Below are positions 7,105 to 14,972 of a stretch of DNA of 32,021 nt, one piece after another; positions within the stretch are counted from its first letter, which is position 1; the number at the start of each line of letters is the position of its first letter. The stretch is taken from contig JAJZHS010000001.1 in NCBI GenBank assembly GCA_021798395.1, positions 1 to 32,021 of the forward strand, in the 5' to 3' direction. Both the position numbers and the translations under genes were made by a program. The stretch is from Pseudomonadota bacterium (GTDB lineage Bacteria; Pseudomonadota; Gammaproteobacteria; Burkholderiales; Burkholderiaceae_C). The notes under the pieces are model-generated. The model was not told the DNA's origin and ran no database searches. It was given only the letters and a program-made list of their open reading frames with translations.

Positions 7105-8451
7105 ATGGACACGACACGCTGGGTGCAGTACGGAGCCGGACTGCTTCTGCACGGCCTCGCGCTGGCGCCGGGCGCCGGCGCCGCGGGCACAGGGCCGCAA
7201 CGCGGCGCCGCGCAGGACGCAGCGACCATGCAGGTACGCGTCGTTTCGGTGCATCAGGTGGCGCCGACACCCCGCGCCGGTGGCGCGCGGCAGGGAGCGC
7301 GCAGCGCCGCCACGCTGGTTCCGGGAACCGACACTGCGCTCATCATCCACCACATCTGCGTGCTCCGCAGCGCCAACGAAGACGGCTGCGTCGGCGTGAC
7401 GCACTACGCGTTCACGCCCGGACCGGCGGCGATCGTCGAGGCCGGCAGCGACAGCCCCGGAGCGCAATGCAGCGTCGATCCGACGACGCGCGAGGCGCTG
7501 TGCGCGGTGCATCAAGCCGTGGGCGAAACCTACGACCTGCGCCTGCTCGTTCGCACCGATCCGAACGGCCGCGGCGACGCCACCCTGAAACTGTCGGCTG
7601 AAGGCAGCTACACGATCGAGCCCGACGTGTTCACGTTCGGGCTGCAGCCGCAGGCCGACGTGGAGGTCGTGCAGAGCCCGGAGCCGACCCCGATCTTCAA
7701 CGGCTCGGGGCGGCCGATCACCGAGACCACCCTGCAGGTGCGCAATCTGGGCCCTTCGACGCTGCGCGGTGCCACGGTGCGCGAGACATTCACCGCACAG
7801 CCGCTGATGTCGGTCGAACTCGACGAGCCCAGCCTGAGTTTCTGCAGCGGGGGCGGAACCCTCCCGATTCAATGCGCCCTGGGCGACTTGGCACCGCTGC
7901 AGGCACGCAGCGTGCGCTTCCAGGCTTCGCTTCCGGACGCGGTTCCGCTGTCGGAATCGGCGGGCGTGGTCGACGTCGCTGCCGACGTCGAGGCGCTGCC
8001 GACGCACGTGTTCCACTTCATTCACTTCGGACGGGTCTTCGTCGGCGCGCTGCATTGGCCCTCCGAGCCGCGCGTGCGGCAGCCATTCGACATCCGCGTC
8101 GTGTTCCGCAACGCGGCACCGCCCACGGCGACGAACCCGCAGGTCGTTCCGTTGAGCTGGAACGTGCGCCTGGGCGCCGGTCTGCAACTGGCCGGGGTGC
8201 GTTCCGACTGGCCCGGATTGACGTGCACGGTCCGCGCGCAGGAGGGAACCGTCGGCTGCCAGACGCCCGACGTGGCCGGCGGCTGCTGCAGCGCCAATGC
8301 GACGCTGACCGTGCTTGCGCAGCGCGCCGAAGACTTTTCCGTGATGCTCGACTGGGCGACTCCGGCGTGGGGCCGCGGCGAGCAGAGCTACCTGCTGCCG
8401 CTGGCCGACGAGGCGCGGCACCACGCGGGCGCGCGCGGCGGCACATCCTGA
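7105..8451 (+). CDS. Secreted DUF11/CARDB-like beta-sandwich protein
   Basis: 448 residues with an N-terminal hydrophobic stretch (about 9-28, VQYGAGLLLHGLALAPGAGA) ending near AGA, a probable signal peptide. The mature part is Thr/Val/Pro-rich with repeated strands such as VRNLGPSTLRGATVRETFTA, the signature of DUF11-like 'non-collagenous' domains in exported proteins. Six or more cysteines (for example CSVDP, CAVH, CTVRAQ, GGCCSAN) could form disulfides in the periplasm or outside. No enzyme motif or anchor seen. GAGGG precedes the ATG. It is followed after 72 bp by a SCO1-type gene on the same strand; whether they share a transcript is uncertain. Specific function unknown. Confidence 0.6.
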   Translation: MDTTRWVQYGAGLLLHGLALAPGAGAAGTGPQRGAAQDAATMQVRVVSVHQVAPTPRAGGARQGARSAATLVPGTDTALIIHHICVLRSANEDGCVGVTHYAFTPGPAAIVEAGSDSPGAQCSVDPTTREALCAVHQAVGETYDLRLLVRTDPNGRGDATLKLSAEGSYTIEPDVFTFGLQPQADVEVVQSPEPTPIFNGSGRPITETTLQVRNLGPSTLRGATVRETFTAQPLMSVELDEPSLSFCSGGGTLPIQCALGDLAPLQARSVRFQASLPDAVPLSESAGVVDVAADVEALPTHVFHFIHFGRVFVGALHWPSEPRVRQPFDIRVVFRNAAPPTATNPQVVPLSWNVRLGAGLQLAGVRSDWPGLTCTVRAQEGTVGCQTPDVAGGCCSANATLTVLAQRAEDFSVMLDWATPAWGRGEQSYLLPLADEARHHAGARGGTS

Positions 8452-8523
8452 AACCATCGCGTGCCCGGCTCTGCCCTACGATGCACGCGGCGCCGGCCAT
8501 GCCCGGCGCACCGGGGGGATGGG

Positions 8524-9282
8524 TTGAAGCAACAGATGCCGACGCGCTCCGCAGGCCGCGGCCGGATGGCGACGCTGGGCATGGCCGTGGCGCTGGCCGT
8601 GGCCATCGCCGGAGCTTCCGGCTGGATCCTCGGCCGCCACGCCGCGCCGACGCGCGCAGCGCTTCCGGTGCTGTTCGACGCCCCGCACTACCGCGGCCTG
8701 ATCAATCAGAACGGCGACAAGGTGGCGTCGACACGCTTTCGCGGCAAGGTGCAAGTCGTGACCTTTCTGTTCCCGTACTGCACGACGTTCTGCCCGGTTG
8801 TCGCCGCGCACCTGGTCGGATTCGAGAACATGCTGGCGACCACGCCGCTTGCCGGCCGCGTCGACGTGGTCGCATTCGACGTGGACCCCGGCGGAACCGG
8901 CCCGCGCCAGATGCGCGCCTTCCTCTCCGAATACGGCTGGGATCCGGCGAGTCCGCACTGGCAGTATCTGACCGGGACCCCCGCGCAGATCCGACGCGTC
9001 GTCACCACGGGCTACCACGTCGACTACCGCAAGGTGGTCGATGCGGGACCTGCCGGCGACCAGGCCACGGCGGCGCTGGCGGTCGCCGGCAGCGATCCGC
9101 AGCCGATCGTCGCCAACCCGCTGGCCGACAAGGCCCACGTCGACTACGACATCACCCACGAGGACGTGATGATGGTCGTCGACCCCGAAGGTCGTGTGCG
9201 CCGGATCTACGACCAGGCGGACGCGGTGGGCAAGATGCGGCTGTTCGACGCCGTGCGTGCCGTGCTGGCGCCGGCGCACTGA
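8524..9282 (+). CDS. SCO1/SenC-family copper chaperone, membrane-anchored
   Basis: 252 residues: a signal-anchor helix (about 15-35, MATLGMAVALAVAIAGASG), then a thioredoxin-like periplasmic domain. The copper ligands of SCO proteins are present: Cys86 and Cys90 in PYCTTFCPVV (CxxxC) and His212 in the THED segment; DVDPGGTGPRQMRAFL matches the SCO 'SVDPExDTP' region loosely. SCO proteins deliver copper to the CuA centre of cytochrome oxidase or act in thiol redox. No oxidase genes are present here. Start: TTG at 8524 has GGGGGGA at the right distance; ATG at 8536 has poor spacing but cannot be excluded. An insertion around 180-205 (GPAGDQATAALAVAG) lengthens it compared with typical SCO1. Confidence 0.85.
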   Translation: MKQQMPTRSAGRGRMATLGMAVALAVAIAGASGWILGRHAAPTRAALPVLFDAPHYRGLINQNGDKVASTRFRGKVQVVTFLFPYCTTFCPVVAAHLVGFENMLATTPLAGRVDVVAFDVDPGGTGPRQMRAFLSEYGWDPASPHWQYLTGTPAQIRRVVTTGYHVDYRKVVDAGPAGDQATAALAVAGSDPQPIVANPLADKAHVDYDITHEDVMMVVDPEGRVRRIYDQADAVGKMRLFDAVRAVLAPAH

Positions 9283-9343
9283 CTCGCGTCGCGGCGGCTG
9301 ACCAGACCGTTGCGACGGAATCACAGCGCCCGCGCGACGGACG

Positions 9344-9372
9344 TTGACGGCGTGGCACGCAACGTCTAAGCT
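9344..9372 (+). promoter_or_regulatory. Sigma-70 promoter of the metal-transport unit
   Basis: TTGACG, 17-base spacer, TAAGCT. The same hexamer pair and spacing occurs upstream of the Fic gene (30323-30351). Predicted transcript start near 9379, giving a leader of about 250 nt before the first start codon. Confidence 0.5.
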
Positions 9373-9378
9373 GCGAAG

Positions 9379-9627
9379 GTTTTCTGTTTTGCCCATCCGG
9401 GCCAACCCCAACACCATGGACTGTGACCCTAGTCGATCTTCGCTGAGCGCCTGAACCAGGCCCGCGAGCGCTGACTGTCACAGTCCAGCCATCGCCAGCC
9501 TGGGAAGGCTGGTGGTGGCGCACGGGCGAGCCGCCGAAGCAAGCCCCAAGTCCACCTCCGTTCGTCGAACCATGCGCGCCTTGCGTGCGCGTGCGTGCGC
9601 GCCGTGCGCGCACGCAAGGAGGACATC
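9379..9627 (+). promoter_or_regulatory. Structured 5' leader upstream of the NRAMP-type transporter (riboswitch-like)
   Basis: Three stems can be drawn. P1: TGGACTGTGAC (9417-9427) pairs perfectly with GTCACAGTCCA (9477-9487) and encloses a small hairpin (GCCTG-AA-CCAGGC region). P2: CCAGCC/GGCTGG (9495-9512, TGGGAA loop). P3: CCTTGCGTGCGCG (9579-9591) pairs perfectly with CGCGCACGCAAGG (9607-9619), whose end covers the AAGG of the Shine-Dalgarno AAGGAGG for the leader ORF at 9628. P3 could thus switch ribosome access. The layout suits a metal-sensing element, but I could not match it to the yybP-ykoY (Mn2+), M-box (Mg2+) or NiCo consensus. Calls were made by eye, not with a folding program. 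Confidence 0.5.
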
Positions 9628-9696
9628 ATGCTGCTGTACACGAGCTACGAGACGATTCCCGCGCGCTGCGCGCTGCTGTGCGGAGGCCGCTCATGA
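9628..9696 (+). CDS. 22-codon leader ORF overlapping the transporter start
   Basis: Starts at ATG 9628 five bases after a near-perfect Shine-Dalgarno (AAGGAGG, 9616-9622) and ends in TGA at 9694-9696, overlapping the transporter ATG at 9693 as ATGA. The peptide begins MLLYTSYETIPARC and contains two cysteines. The transporter's own ribosome site (GGAGG, about 9682-9686) lies inside this frame, so its translation is probably coupled to passage of ribosomes through the leader ORF. Regulatory leader peptide is the likeliest role; a functional microprotein is possible. Confidence 0.6.
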   Translation: MLLYTSYETIPARCALLCGGRS

Positions 9697-11078
9697 CCCA
9701 GCAAGCCCACGCCCTCGGCCTGCGCCCCCCCTGCCCCGAGTGCCCGGAACTGCCCGACGCGCTGGAACATCGGCTGCGCGACCGCATGCACCTGGCCGAG
9801 TTGCGCCGCAACGCCACCGACTGGAAAGGCCGCCTGGCGCTGGGGCTGGCGCTGATCGGTCCGGGCGTGCTCGTCATGCTCGGCGACAACGACGCCGGCG
9901 GCGTGGTCACCTACACCCAGACCGGGGCCACCTACGGGCTCGGCGTCTTCCTGCCGACGATGATCGTGCTGGGAATCGTCGCCTACATCGTGCAGGAAAT
10001 GACCGTGCGCCTGGGCGCGGTGACACGCCGCGGCCACGCCGAGCTGATCTGGAAGCGCTACGGCGCGTTCTGGGGCTGGTTCTCGCTGGTCGACCTGATC
10101 GTGGCCAACGTGCTGACCCTGATGACCGAGTTCGTCGGCATCCGCCTCGGCGGGCAGGCGCTCGGCATGCCGGCATGGCTGACCGTGCCGGGAGCGCTGC
10201 TGTTCGTCACCTACGCGCTGGTCGTGCTGCGCTATTGGACCTGGGAGCGCATTTCGCTGTTCATCGCAGCGCTGAACCTGATTTTCGTTCCGCTGGCCTT
10301 GATGGCCCACCCGGACTGGCACGGCGTGGCGCGCGCCTTCGTCGGCCACGGCTGGATGGTCCCGGGCGGTGTGCTGTCCATCACCTTCCTGGTGCTGATC
10401 TCGGCCAACATCGGCACCACCATCGCGCCGTGGCAGCTGTTCTTCCAGCAGTCGTGCGTGGTCGACAAGGGATTGCTGCCGCAGGACATCCGCGCCGGGC
10501 GGCGCGACCTGATGCTGGGCGTGATCGGCATGGTGGTGGTGGCGATCGCGCTGATCGTGCTGTCGGCGCAAACGCTCAAGGGCATCCCGAACGCGCAGGG
10601 ACTCGACGCCGACGTGATCCTGCACGCGCTGCGCGCCAAGCTCGGCGACGGCACCATGGCCCTGTTCGCGCTCGGGTTGATGGAGGCCGGGCTGATCGCC
10701 TCCATCGTGATCACCGCCAGCAGCGCCTGGGCGGTGGGCGAGGCCTTCGGCATCGAGCGCTCGATCAACGCCGCGCCGCGCGAAGCACTGGGGTTTTACC
10801 TGCCGGCGATCCTCGGCACCGCGGTCGCCGCCGCGGTGGTCATGCTTCCCGGGCTCGACCTAGGCTTCCTGAACCTGAGCGTCCAGGTCATCGCCACGGT
10901 GTTCATGCCCGCGGCCATGCTGTTTCTGCTCATGCTGCTCAACGACCGCGAACTGATGGGCAATCACGTGAACTCGCCCGCGCGCAACGCGGCGTCGATC
11001 GCCATCATGCTCGCGCTGATCGCCTGCAACGGCCTGTACGGCGTCGCCACGCTTTTCCCCCACGCGTTTGGAGGCTGA
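9693..11078 (+). CDS. NRAMP-family divalent metal transporter with variant metal site (possible Mg2+-type)
   Basis: 461 residues, around 11 predicted membrane helices. Belongs to the SLC11/NRAMP superfamily: TM1 has GPGVLVMLGDNDAGGVVTY and TM6 has IGTTIAPWQLFFQQS. In classical Mn2+/Fe2+ transporters these read DPGN and MPH; here DPGN is replaced by DNDAG (Asp65-Asn66-Asp67) and the TM6 methionine by alanine. As I recall, loss of that methionine with an acidic substitution marks the NRAMP-related magnesium transporters (NRMT), so Mg2+ or another hard cation is a reasonable inference; the family name mntH is therefore not applied. Start overlaps the leader ORF. The small TM gene follows after 2 bp. 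Confidence 0.85.
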   Translation: MTQQAHALGLRPPCPECPELPDALEHRLRDRMHLAELRRNATDWKGRLALGLALIGPGVLVMLGDNDAGGVVTYTQTGATYGLGVFLPTMIVLGIVAYIVQEMTVRLGAVTRRGHAELIWKRYGAFWGWFSLVDLIVANVLTLMTEFVGIRLGGQALGMPAWLTVPGALLFVTYALVVLRYWTWERISLFIAALNLIFVPLALMAHPDWHGVARAFVGHGWMVPGGVLSITFLVLISANIGTTIAPWQLFFQQSCVVDKGLLPQDIRAGRRDLMLGVIGMVVVAIALIVLSAQTLKGIPNAQGLDADVILHALRAKLGDGTMALFALGLMEAGLIASIVITASSAWAVGEAFGIERSINAAPREALGFYLPAILGTAVAAAVVMLPGLDLGFLNLSVQVIATVFMPAAMLFLLMLLNDRELMGNHVNSPARNAASIAIMLALIACNGLYGVATLFPHAFGG

Positions 11079-11080
11079 AC

Positions 11081-11278
11081 ATGAAGCACCTGCGTGATTT
11101 CGACCACGACGCCGTGCATCGCCTGATTGCCGACGAGGGCTGGGACCAGCCGATGGCCGAGGTGACCCGCGTGCGCCTGTCGGCGCGCCAGCAAGCCGTG
11201 TTCTGGGGGCTGCGCGTGTACGTGGTGGCGATGACCGCGGTCGTGGTCTGGGCCTTCATGCACAACGCCATACGCTGA
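11081..11278 (+). CDS. Small single-TM protein coupled to the transporter
   Basis: 65 residues, starting two bases after the transporter stop with GGAGG eight bases upstream of ATG. A charged cytoplasmic N-terminal part (HLRDFDHDAVHRLIADEGWD) precedes one membrane helix (about residues 40-61, VFWGLRVYVVAMTAVVVWAF) and a very short tail. Not recognised as a named family. The tight spacing suggests it is made with the transporter and may be a subunit, stabiliser or regulator. Confidence 0.6.
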   Translation: MKHLRDFDHDAVHRLIADEGWDQPMAEVTRVRLSARQQAVFWGLRVYVVAMTAVVVWAFMHNAIR

Positions 11279-11279
11279 C

Positions 11280-11304
11280 GCCGCGCGCAAGCCGGGCGCG
11301 CGGC
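11280..11304. terminator. GC hairpin between convergent operons
   Basis: GCCGCGCGC (11280-11288) and GCGCGCGGC (11296-11304) pair perfectly around a 7-base loop, directly after the small TM gene and before the end of the minus-strand che operon at 11335. A second stem (GCCGCC/GGCGGC) follows. No T-run, so termination is likely but not certain. Confidence 0.4.
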
Positions 11305-11334
11305 CGCCGCCGCGAACGGCGGCACCACCACCTG

Positions 11335-11856
11335 CTAATTCAGGCGGTACGCGGCATGGCACGCCACGCAGGTCTGCATCATCTGCCCCAGCACGACCTG
11401 GGCCTTGCGCACGTCCCCGGTCGCTGCGGCATCTTGCGCCGCCAGCGCGAAGGCACCGGCCTGCCGGTGCAAGCGCATCCCGAGCGCGCGCATCGCCGGA
11501 GGCATGAAGCGCGCCTCCTGTCGGGCCTGGCCACCGTGCATCGACGACATGCCCAGCTTCATCGTGGCGATGCGCGCCGCTGTTTCCAGGTCGCCCGCGG
11601 CCATCGCCTGCTGGATCTCGGCAAGGCCCTGCAGGTGCCTCCGCATGGTGGCCAGCGTCGCGCGTTTCACGATGGGCGGAAAGCGCACCAACGCGCGACG
11701 GTGCGATCGGGGGCTGGCGGCGCCCGCCCCCTGCGTCCGCTCGCCGGAGCGACCCGTGCCTGCGCCCTGCGCCAGGCCGGCGGCGGAGACCGCGCCGCAC
11801 AGCAACAGCGCAAGCGCGGCGGCCCGCGACGCCTTTCCGAATCGATGCGTGTTCAT
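11335..11856 (-). CDS. Periplasmic cytochrome c (c'/c556-like, C-terminal haem)
   Basis: 173 residues. Start ATG 11856 begins MNTHRFGKASRAAALALLLC with a typical signal peptide (cleavage near AAG-LAQ). The mature part is helical and ends with MMQTCVACHAAYRLN: one CxxCH haem-c attachment site at the extreme C-terminus, the hallmark of four-helix cytochromes c' and c556. Those bind haem in a four-helix bundle and bind NO or CO, or shuttle electrons. The gene follows cheB after 10 bp on the same strand, so it is probably the last gene of the chemosensory operon, an unusual place for a cytochrome. A remaining possibility is that it has its own promoter inside cheB. Confidence 0.8.
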   Translation of the reverse strand: MNTHRFGKASRAAALALLLCGAVSAAGLAQGAGTGRSGERTQGAGAASPRSHRRALVRFPPIVKRATLATMRRHLQGLAEIQQAMAAGDLETAARIATMKLGMSSMHGGQARQEARFMPPAMRALGMRLHRQAGAFALAAQDAAATGDVRKAQVVLGQMMQTCVACHAAYRLN

Positions 11857-11866
11857 GATGCCTGCC

Positions 11867-12976
11867 CTACTGCCGACCGTAGTCCACCATGGTAGACGGT
11901 ATGTCGTCGAGCGCCAGGCTGGCATCGATGCCGCCGAGCTTCACCGCTTCCTTGGGCATGCCGTACACCACGCAACTGGCTTCGTCCTGCGCGACCGTGC
12001 GGGCGCCGGCGTCGTGCATGTCCTTGATGCCCCGTGCGCCGTCGTCGCCCATCCCGGTCAGGATGATGCCGAGCGCGTTGCGCCCGGCGCATTGCGCGAC
12101 CGAGCGGAACAGCACGTCGACCGAGGGACGGTGGCGGTTGACCGGCGGGCCGTCGCGCACGTCGACGTGGTACTGCGCGCCGCTGCGGCGGACCTGCATG
12201 TGCCGTCCGCCGGGCGCGATCAGCACCACGCCGGGAATGAGCCGGTCGCCGTCGCGCGCCTCGCGCACATCGAGGGCGCAGATCGAGTCGAGCCGTTCGG
12301 CGAAGGCGGCGGTGAACTTCTCCGGCATGTGCTGCACCACGGCGATTCCGGGCAGAGTGCGCGGCAACTGCGTCAGCACCCGTTCGAGCGCGACGGTCCC
12401 ACCGGTGGACATTCCCATCGCGATGATCTTCTCGGTGGTGTCGACCAGCACGTGCGGCAGCGGCCGCACGACGCCGCGCGGCGCCGGCTCACCCGCCGCT
12501 GCGGCGGCCGGTGCCGGCCGGCGCGGCGCGGCGAGGCTGGCGGTGTTGGCGCGCGCCGCAGCCTTGACCGTGCGGATGAGGTCTTCGGTCTGCGCGATCA
12601 GGAAGTCCTTCAGCCCCACACGCGGCTTGGTGACCACGCTGACGGCGCCGCTGGCGAGCGCGTCGAGGGTGATCTGCGCGCCCTTCTCGGTCAGGGTCGA
12701 GCAGATCACCACCGGCAGCGGATGTTCGAGCATCAGCTTGCGCAGGAAGGTGATGCCGTCCATGCGCGGCATTTCAACGTCGAGCACCAGCACGTCGGGC
12801 CAGTTGCCCTGCTGCATGCGCTGCAGCGCGAACAGCGGGTCGGGCGCCGTGCCGATGACGTCGATTCCCGGGTCGCGCAGCAGCACGGCCTGCAGCACCT
12901 GCCGCACGACGGCGGAGTCGTCGACGATGAAGACCCTGATCTTCTCGGACCGGACCATCCGGCTGGCTTGGAGCAT
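11867..12976 (-). CDS. cheB: Protein-glutamate methylesterase/deamidase CheB
   Basis: 369 residues, the full two-domain enzyme that removes methyl groups from chemoreceptor glutamates when phosphorylated. The receiver domain (about 12-130) has the acidic pair VDD and phosphoacceptor Asp66 in VLDVEMPRMDG. A Pro/Ala-rich linker (about 148-175) leads to the catalytic domain with Ser190 (GMSTGG), His216 (QHMPEK) and Asp312 (GMGDDGA). The first ATG at 12976 is used; Met7 is an alternative. It follows cheD by 26 bp and completes the adaptation set cheR-cheD-cheB. Confidence 0.97.
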   Translation of the reverse strand: MLQASRMVRSEKIRVFIVDDSAVVRQVLQAVLLRDPGIDVIGTAPDPLFALQRMQQGNWPDVLVLDVEMPRMDGITFLRKLMLEHPLPVVICSTLTEKGAQITLDALASGAVSVVTKPRVGLKDFLIAQTEDLIRTVKAAARANTASLAAPRRPAPAAAAAGEPAPRGVVRPLPHVLVDTTEKIIAMGMSTGGTVALERVLTQLPRTLPGIAVVQHMPEKFTAAFAERLDSICALDVREARDGDRLIPGVVLIAPGGRHMQVRRSGAQYHVDVRDGPPVNRHRPSVDVLFRSVAQCAGRNALGIILTGMGDDGARGIKDMHDAGARTVAQDEASCVVYGMPKEAVKLGGIDASLALDDIPSTMVDYGRQ

Positions 12977-13002
12977 GGTGTGTCTCGAACGGTGGCGGGG
13001 CG

Positions 13003-13539
13003 TCAGCGCGCCGACTGCTCGGCATTCTGCCCCCAGAATTTGAGATAGGCGTCGCCGCTCCAGATCTCGAACAGCAGGTTGCGGTGACCTTCGCCGCCGA
13101 GGTGCTCGGCTTTCAGGCGCAGGCCGTATTGCTGCACCAGTTCACGGCCGCGCGACACGTTGCGGTTCGGCACGTCCATGCCCGACCGGCAGCCCTCGCA
13201 GCCGCTGGCGAACATGCGCCCGCCGCCGAACAGCTTGGCCTCGTATTCGCGCGGCGTCGTTCCGGCGGCGCGCATTTCGCGTGCGAACAGCAACATCGCC
13301 TCGTCGGCATAGCGGCCGTCGAGCGCGCGATGCGCGCCGTGGTGCGCTCCCCGGCCGGGGAGCATGTAATGGCACAGCCCGCCGATCTTCAGGCGCGGAT
13401 GCCAGACCGAGATCGCGACGCACGATCCGAGCAGCGTGCGCAGCCGTGTGCGCCCCTCGCCGAAGTGGAACTCGCCGGGCTGGAGGAAGACCTCCAGCAC
13501 GCCGTCTTCGGCGGCTGCGCTCACGGCGGACGAGAGCAT
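13003..13539 (-). CDS. cheD: Chemoreceptor glutamine deamidase CheD
   Basis: 178 residues. CheD deamidates receptor glutamines and, in CheC/CheD systems, acts in adaptation. The active-site segment TLLGSCVAISVWHP contains catalytic Cys40, and GGLCHYMLPG contains His57 at the expected 17-residue distance. GGGRMFASG and DVPNRNV match other conserved CheD blocks. The ATG overlaps the cheR stop (ATGA-type), so the two are translationally coupled. No cheC is present; in proteobacteria CheD without CheC works alongside CheB. Confidence 0.95.
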   Translation of the reverse strand: MLSSAVSAAAEDGVLEVFLQPGEFHFGEGRTRLRTLLGSCVAISVWHPRLKIGGLCHYMLPGRGAHHGAHRALDGRYADEAMLLFAREMRAAGTTPREYEAKLFGGGRMFASGCEGCRSGMDVPNRNVSRGRELVQQYGLRLKAEHLGGEGHRNLLFEIWSGDAYLKFWGQNAEQSAR

Positions 13540-14339
13540 CAGGCGTCCTTGCGGTACACCGCGGGCTGCACCATCGTCAGCGGCACGTCGAGGCCGCTGA
13601 GCGATTCGGAGTGTCCGACGAACAGGTGCCCGGCCGGCCGCAGCATGTCGACCAGCCGGCGGCAGACCGCGCGCTTGGTATCGCCGTCGAAATAGATCAT
13701 CACGTTGCGCAGCACGATCAGGTCGAAAACGCCGCCCAGGTCGGGCAGCGGCGCGTTGAGGTTGACCATCCGGAATTCGACCCGCTCGCGAAGCTGCGGG
13801 GCGACGGCGAATTTTCCGGCGTGGGCACCCGTGCCCTTGAGACAGTGGGCCTTGAGGTAGGCGGGCGGAATGCGCTCGGCGCGCTCCATCGGGTAGACCG
13901 CGTTGCGCGCCAGGTCGATCACGCGGCTGGAAATGTCCGAGGCGACGATGTGCCACGGCCGCTGCCCAAGGCGCTCGGCCAGCACCATCGCGATGCTGTA
14001 CGGCTCCTCGCCGCTCGAGCACGCGGCGCTCCACACCCGCAGCGGCTGGCCGGGCGGCTGCACTGCGGCGATGCGCTCGGCGAGATAGGCGAAGTGCTGC
14101 GGCTCGCGGAAGAAGTACGTTTCGTTGGTCGTGAGCAGGTCGATGGCGCGTTGGCGTTCGGTGGCGTCGCCGCGGATGTGCTGCAGATAGGCGGTGAAGC
14201 TGGTCAGGCCGAGCGCCTGCAGCCGCTTGGACAGGCGGCCTTCGACCAGCGCCTTCTTCGAGGCGGCCAGGGTGATGCCGGCGGCGTCGATCATCAGCCG
14301 GCTGAACGCCGACATCTCGGACTCGGTCAGGCTGCTCAT
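13539..14339 (-). CDS. cheR: Chemoreceptor methyltransferase CheR
   Basis: 266 residues. The enzyme methylates receptor glutamates with S-adenosylmethionine. The N-terminal helical domain (to about 75) ends in TTNETYFFREP, a CheR signature, followed by the SAM-binding domain with VWSAACSSGEEPYSIAM and later LIVLRNVMIYFDG. Starts 74 bp after cheW and overlaps cheD. The two transmembrane receptors in the window end with aromatic-x-x-Phe pentapeptides that could tether it. Confidence 0.97.
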   Translation of the reverse strand: MSSLTESEMSAFSRLMIDAAGITLAASKKALVEGRLSKRLQALGLTSFTAYLQHIRGDATERQRAIDLLTTNETYFFREPQHFAYLAERIAAVQPPGQPLRVWSAACSSGEEPYSIAMVLAERLGQRPWHIVASDISSRVIDLARNAVYPMERAERIPPAYLKAHCLKGTGAHAGKFAVAPQLRERVEFRMVNLNAPLPDLGGVFDLIVLRNVMIYFDGDTKRAVCRRLVDMLRPAGHLFVGHSESLSGLDVPLTMVQPAVYRKDA

Positions 14340-14413
14340 GGCGTGCGGATTCGGAACAGGAAGCGGTCGAAGCGGTCCGGCGGGACCGCCTGGTCGCGAC
14401 GCGGACGCGGCGC

Positions 14414-14956
14414 TCAGGCGCCGGGGCTCCCGACGCGTGCCATGGCCGCCATGTCGTCGACCGAGAGCACCCGGGCGACGTCGAGCAGGATGATGAATCC
14501 GGAGTCGGTGCGCGCCATGCCGCGGATGAAGTCCTGCCGCAGGCCGGTACCGAATGTCGGCGGCGGCTCGATGTCGCCGGGCCCGACGTCCAGCACCGCA
14601 TTGACCGCATCGACCAGGATGCCGATGGACAGCGCGCCCTGGTCGGTGTCGACCTCGAGAATCACGATGCAGGTGCGCGGCCGCAGTTCGGTGGCGTTGC
14701 GGCCGAAGCGCTGCGCCAGATCGATCACCGGAACGACATTGCCGCGCAGGTTGATGACCCCGTGCACGAAGGCCGGCATCATGGGCACGCTGGTCGGCTG
14801 GGTGTACCCGAGGATCTCGCGGACCCGCAGGATGTCGAGGCCATAGACTTCGCCTTGCAGCGAGAACGTCAGGTACTGCCCGGGAGGGGCTTCACCGGCA
14901 GGCGGCAGCTGCGCCGCGGCCGGAACGCGGGCAGATTGGGCGATCGCGTTCGTCAT
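14414..14956 (-). CDS. cheW: Coupling protein CheW
   Basis: 180 residues. An N-terminal Ala/Pro-rich extension of about 27 residues precedes the SH3-like CheW domain (YLTFSLQGEVYGLDILRVREIL, then GVINLRGNVVPVIDLAQRFG, the most conserved CheW segment). It links receptors to CheA. GAGA lies upstream of the ATG. It sits 16 bp after the transmembrane receptor and 74 bp before cheR on the same strand, a classic operon position. Confidence 0.96.
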   Translation of the reverse strand: MTNAIAQSARVPAAAQLPPAGEAPPGQYLTFSLQGEVYGLDILRVREILGYTQPTSVPMMPAFVHGVINLRGNVVPVIDLAQRFGRNATELRPRTCIVILEVDTDQGALSIGILVDAVNAVLDVGPGDIEPPPTFGTGLRQDFIRGMARTDSGFIILLDVARVLSVDDMAAMARVGSPGA

Positions 14957-14972
14957 GGGTCTCTCCAGAAGG

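Noticed and set aside
9283..9627. Known Mn2+ (yybP-ykoY) or Mg2+ (M-box) riboswitch
   Set aside because: Conserved loop sequences of either class could not be located; only the generic stems are supported, so no family name was given.
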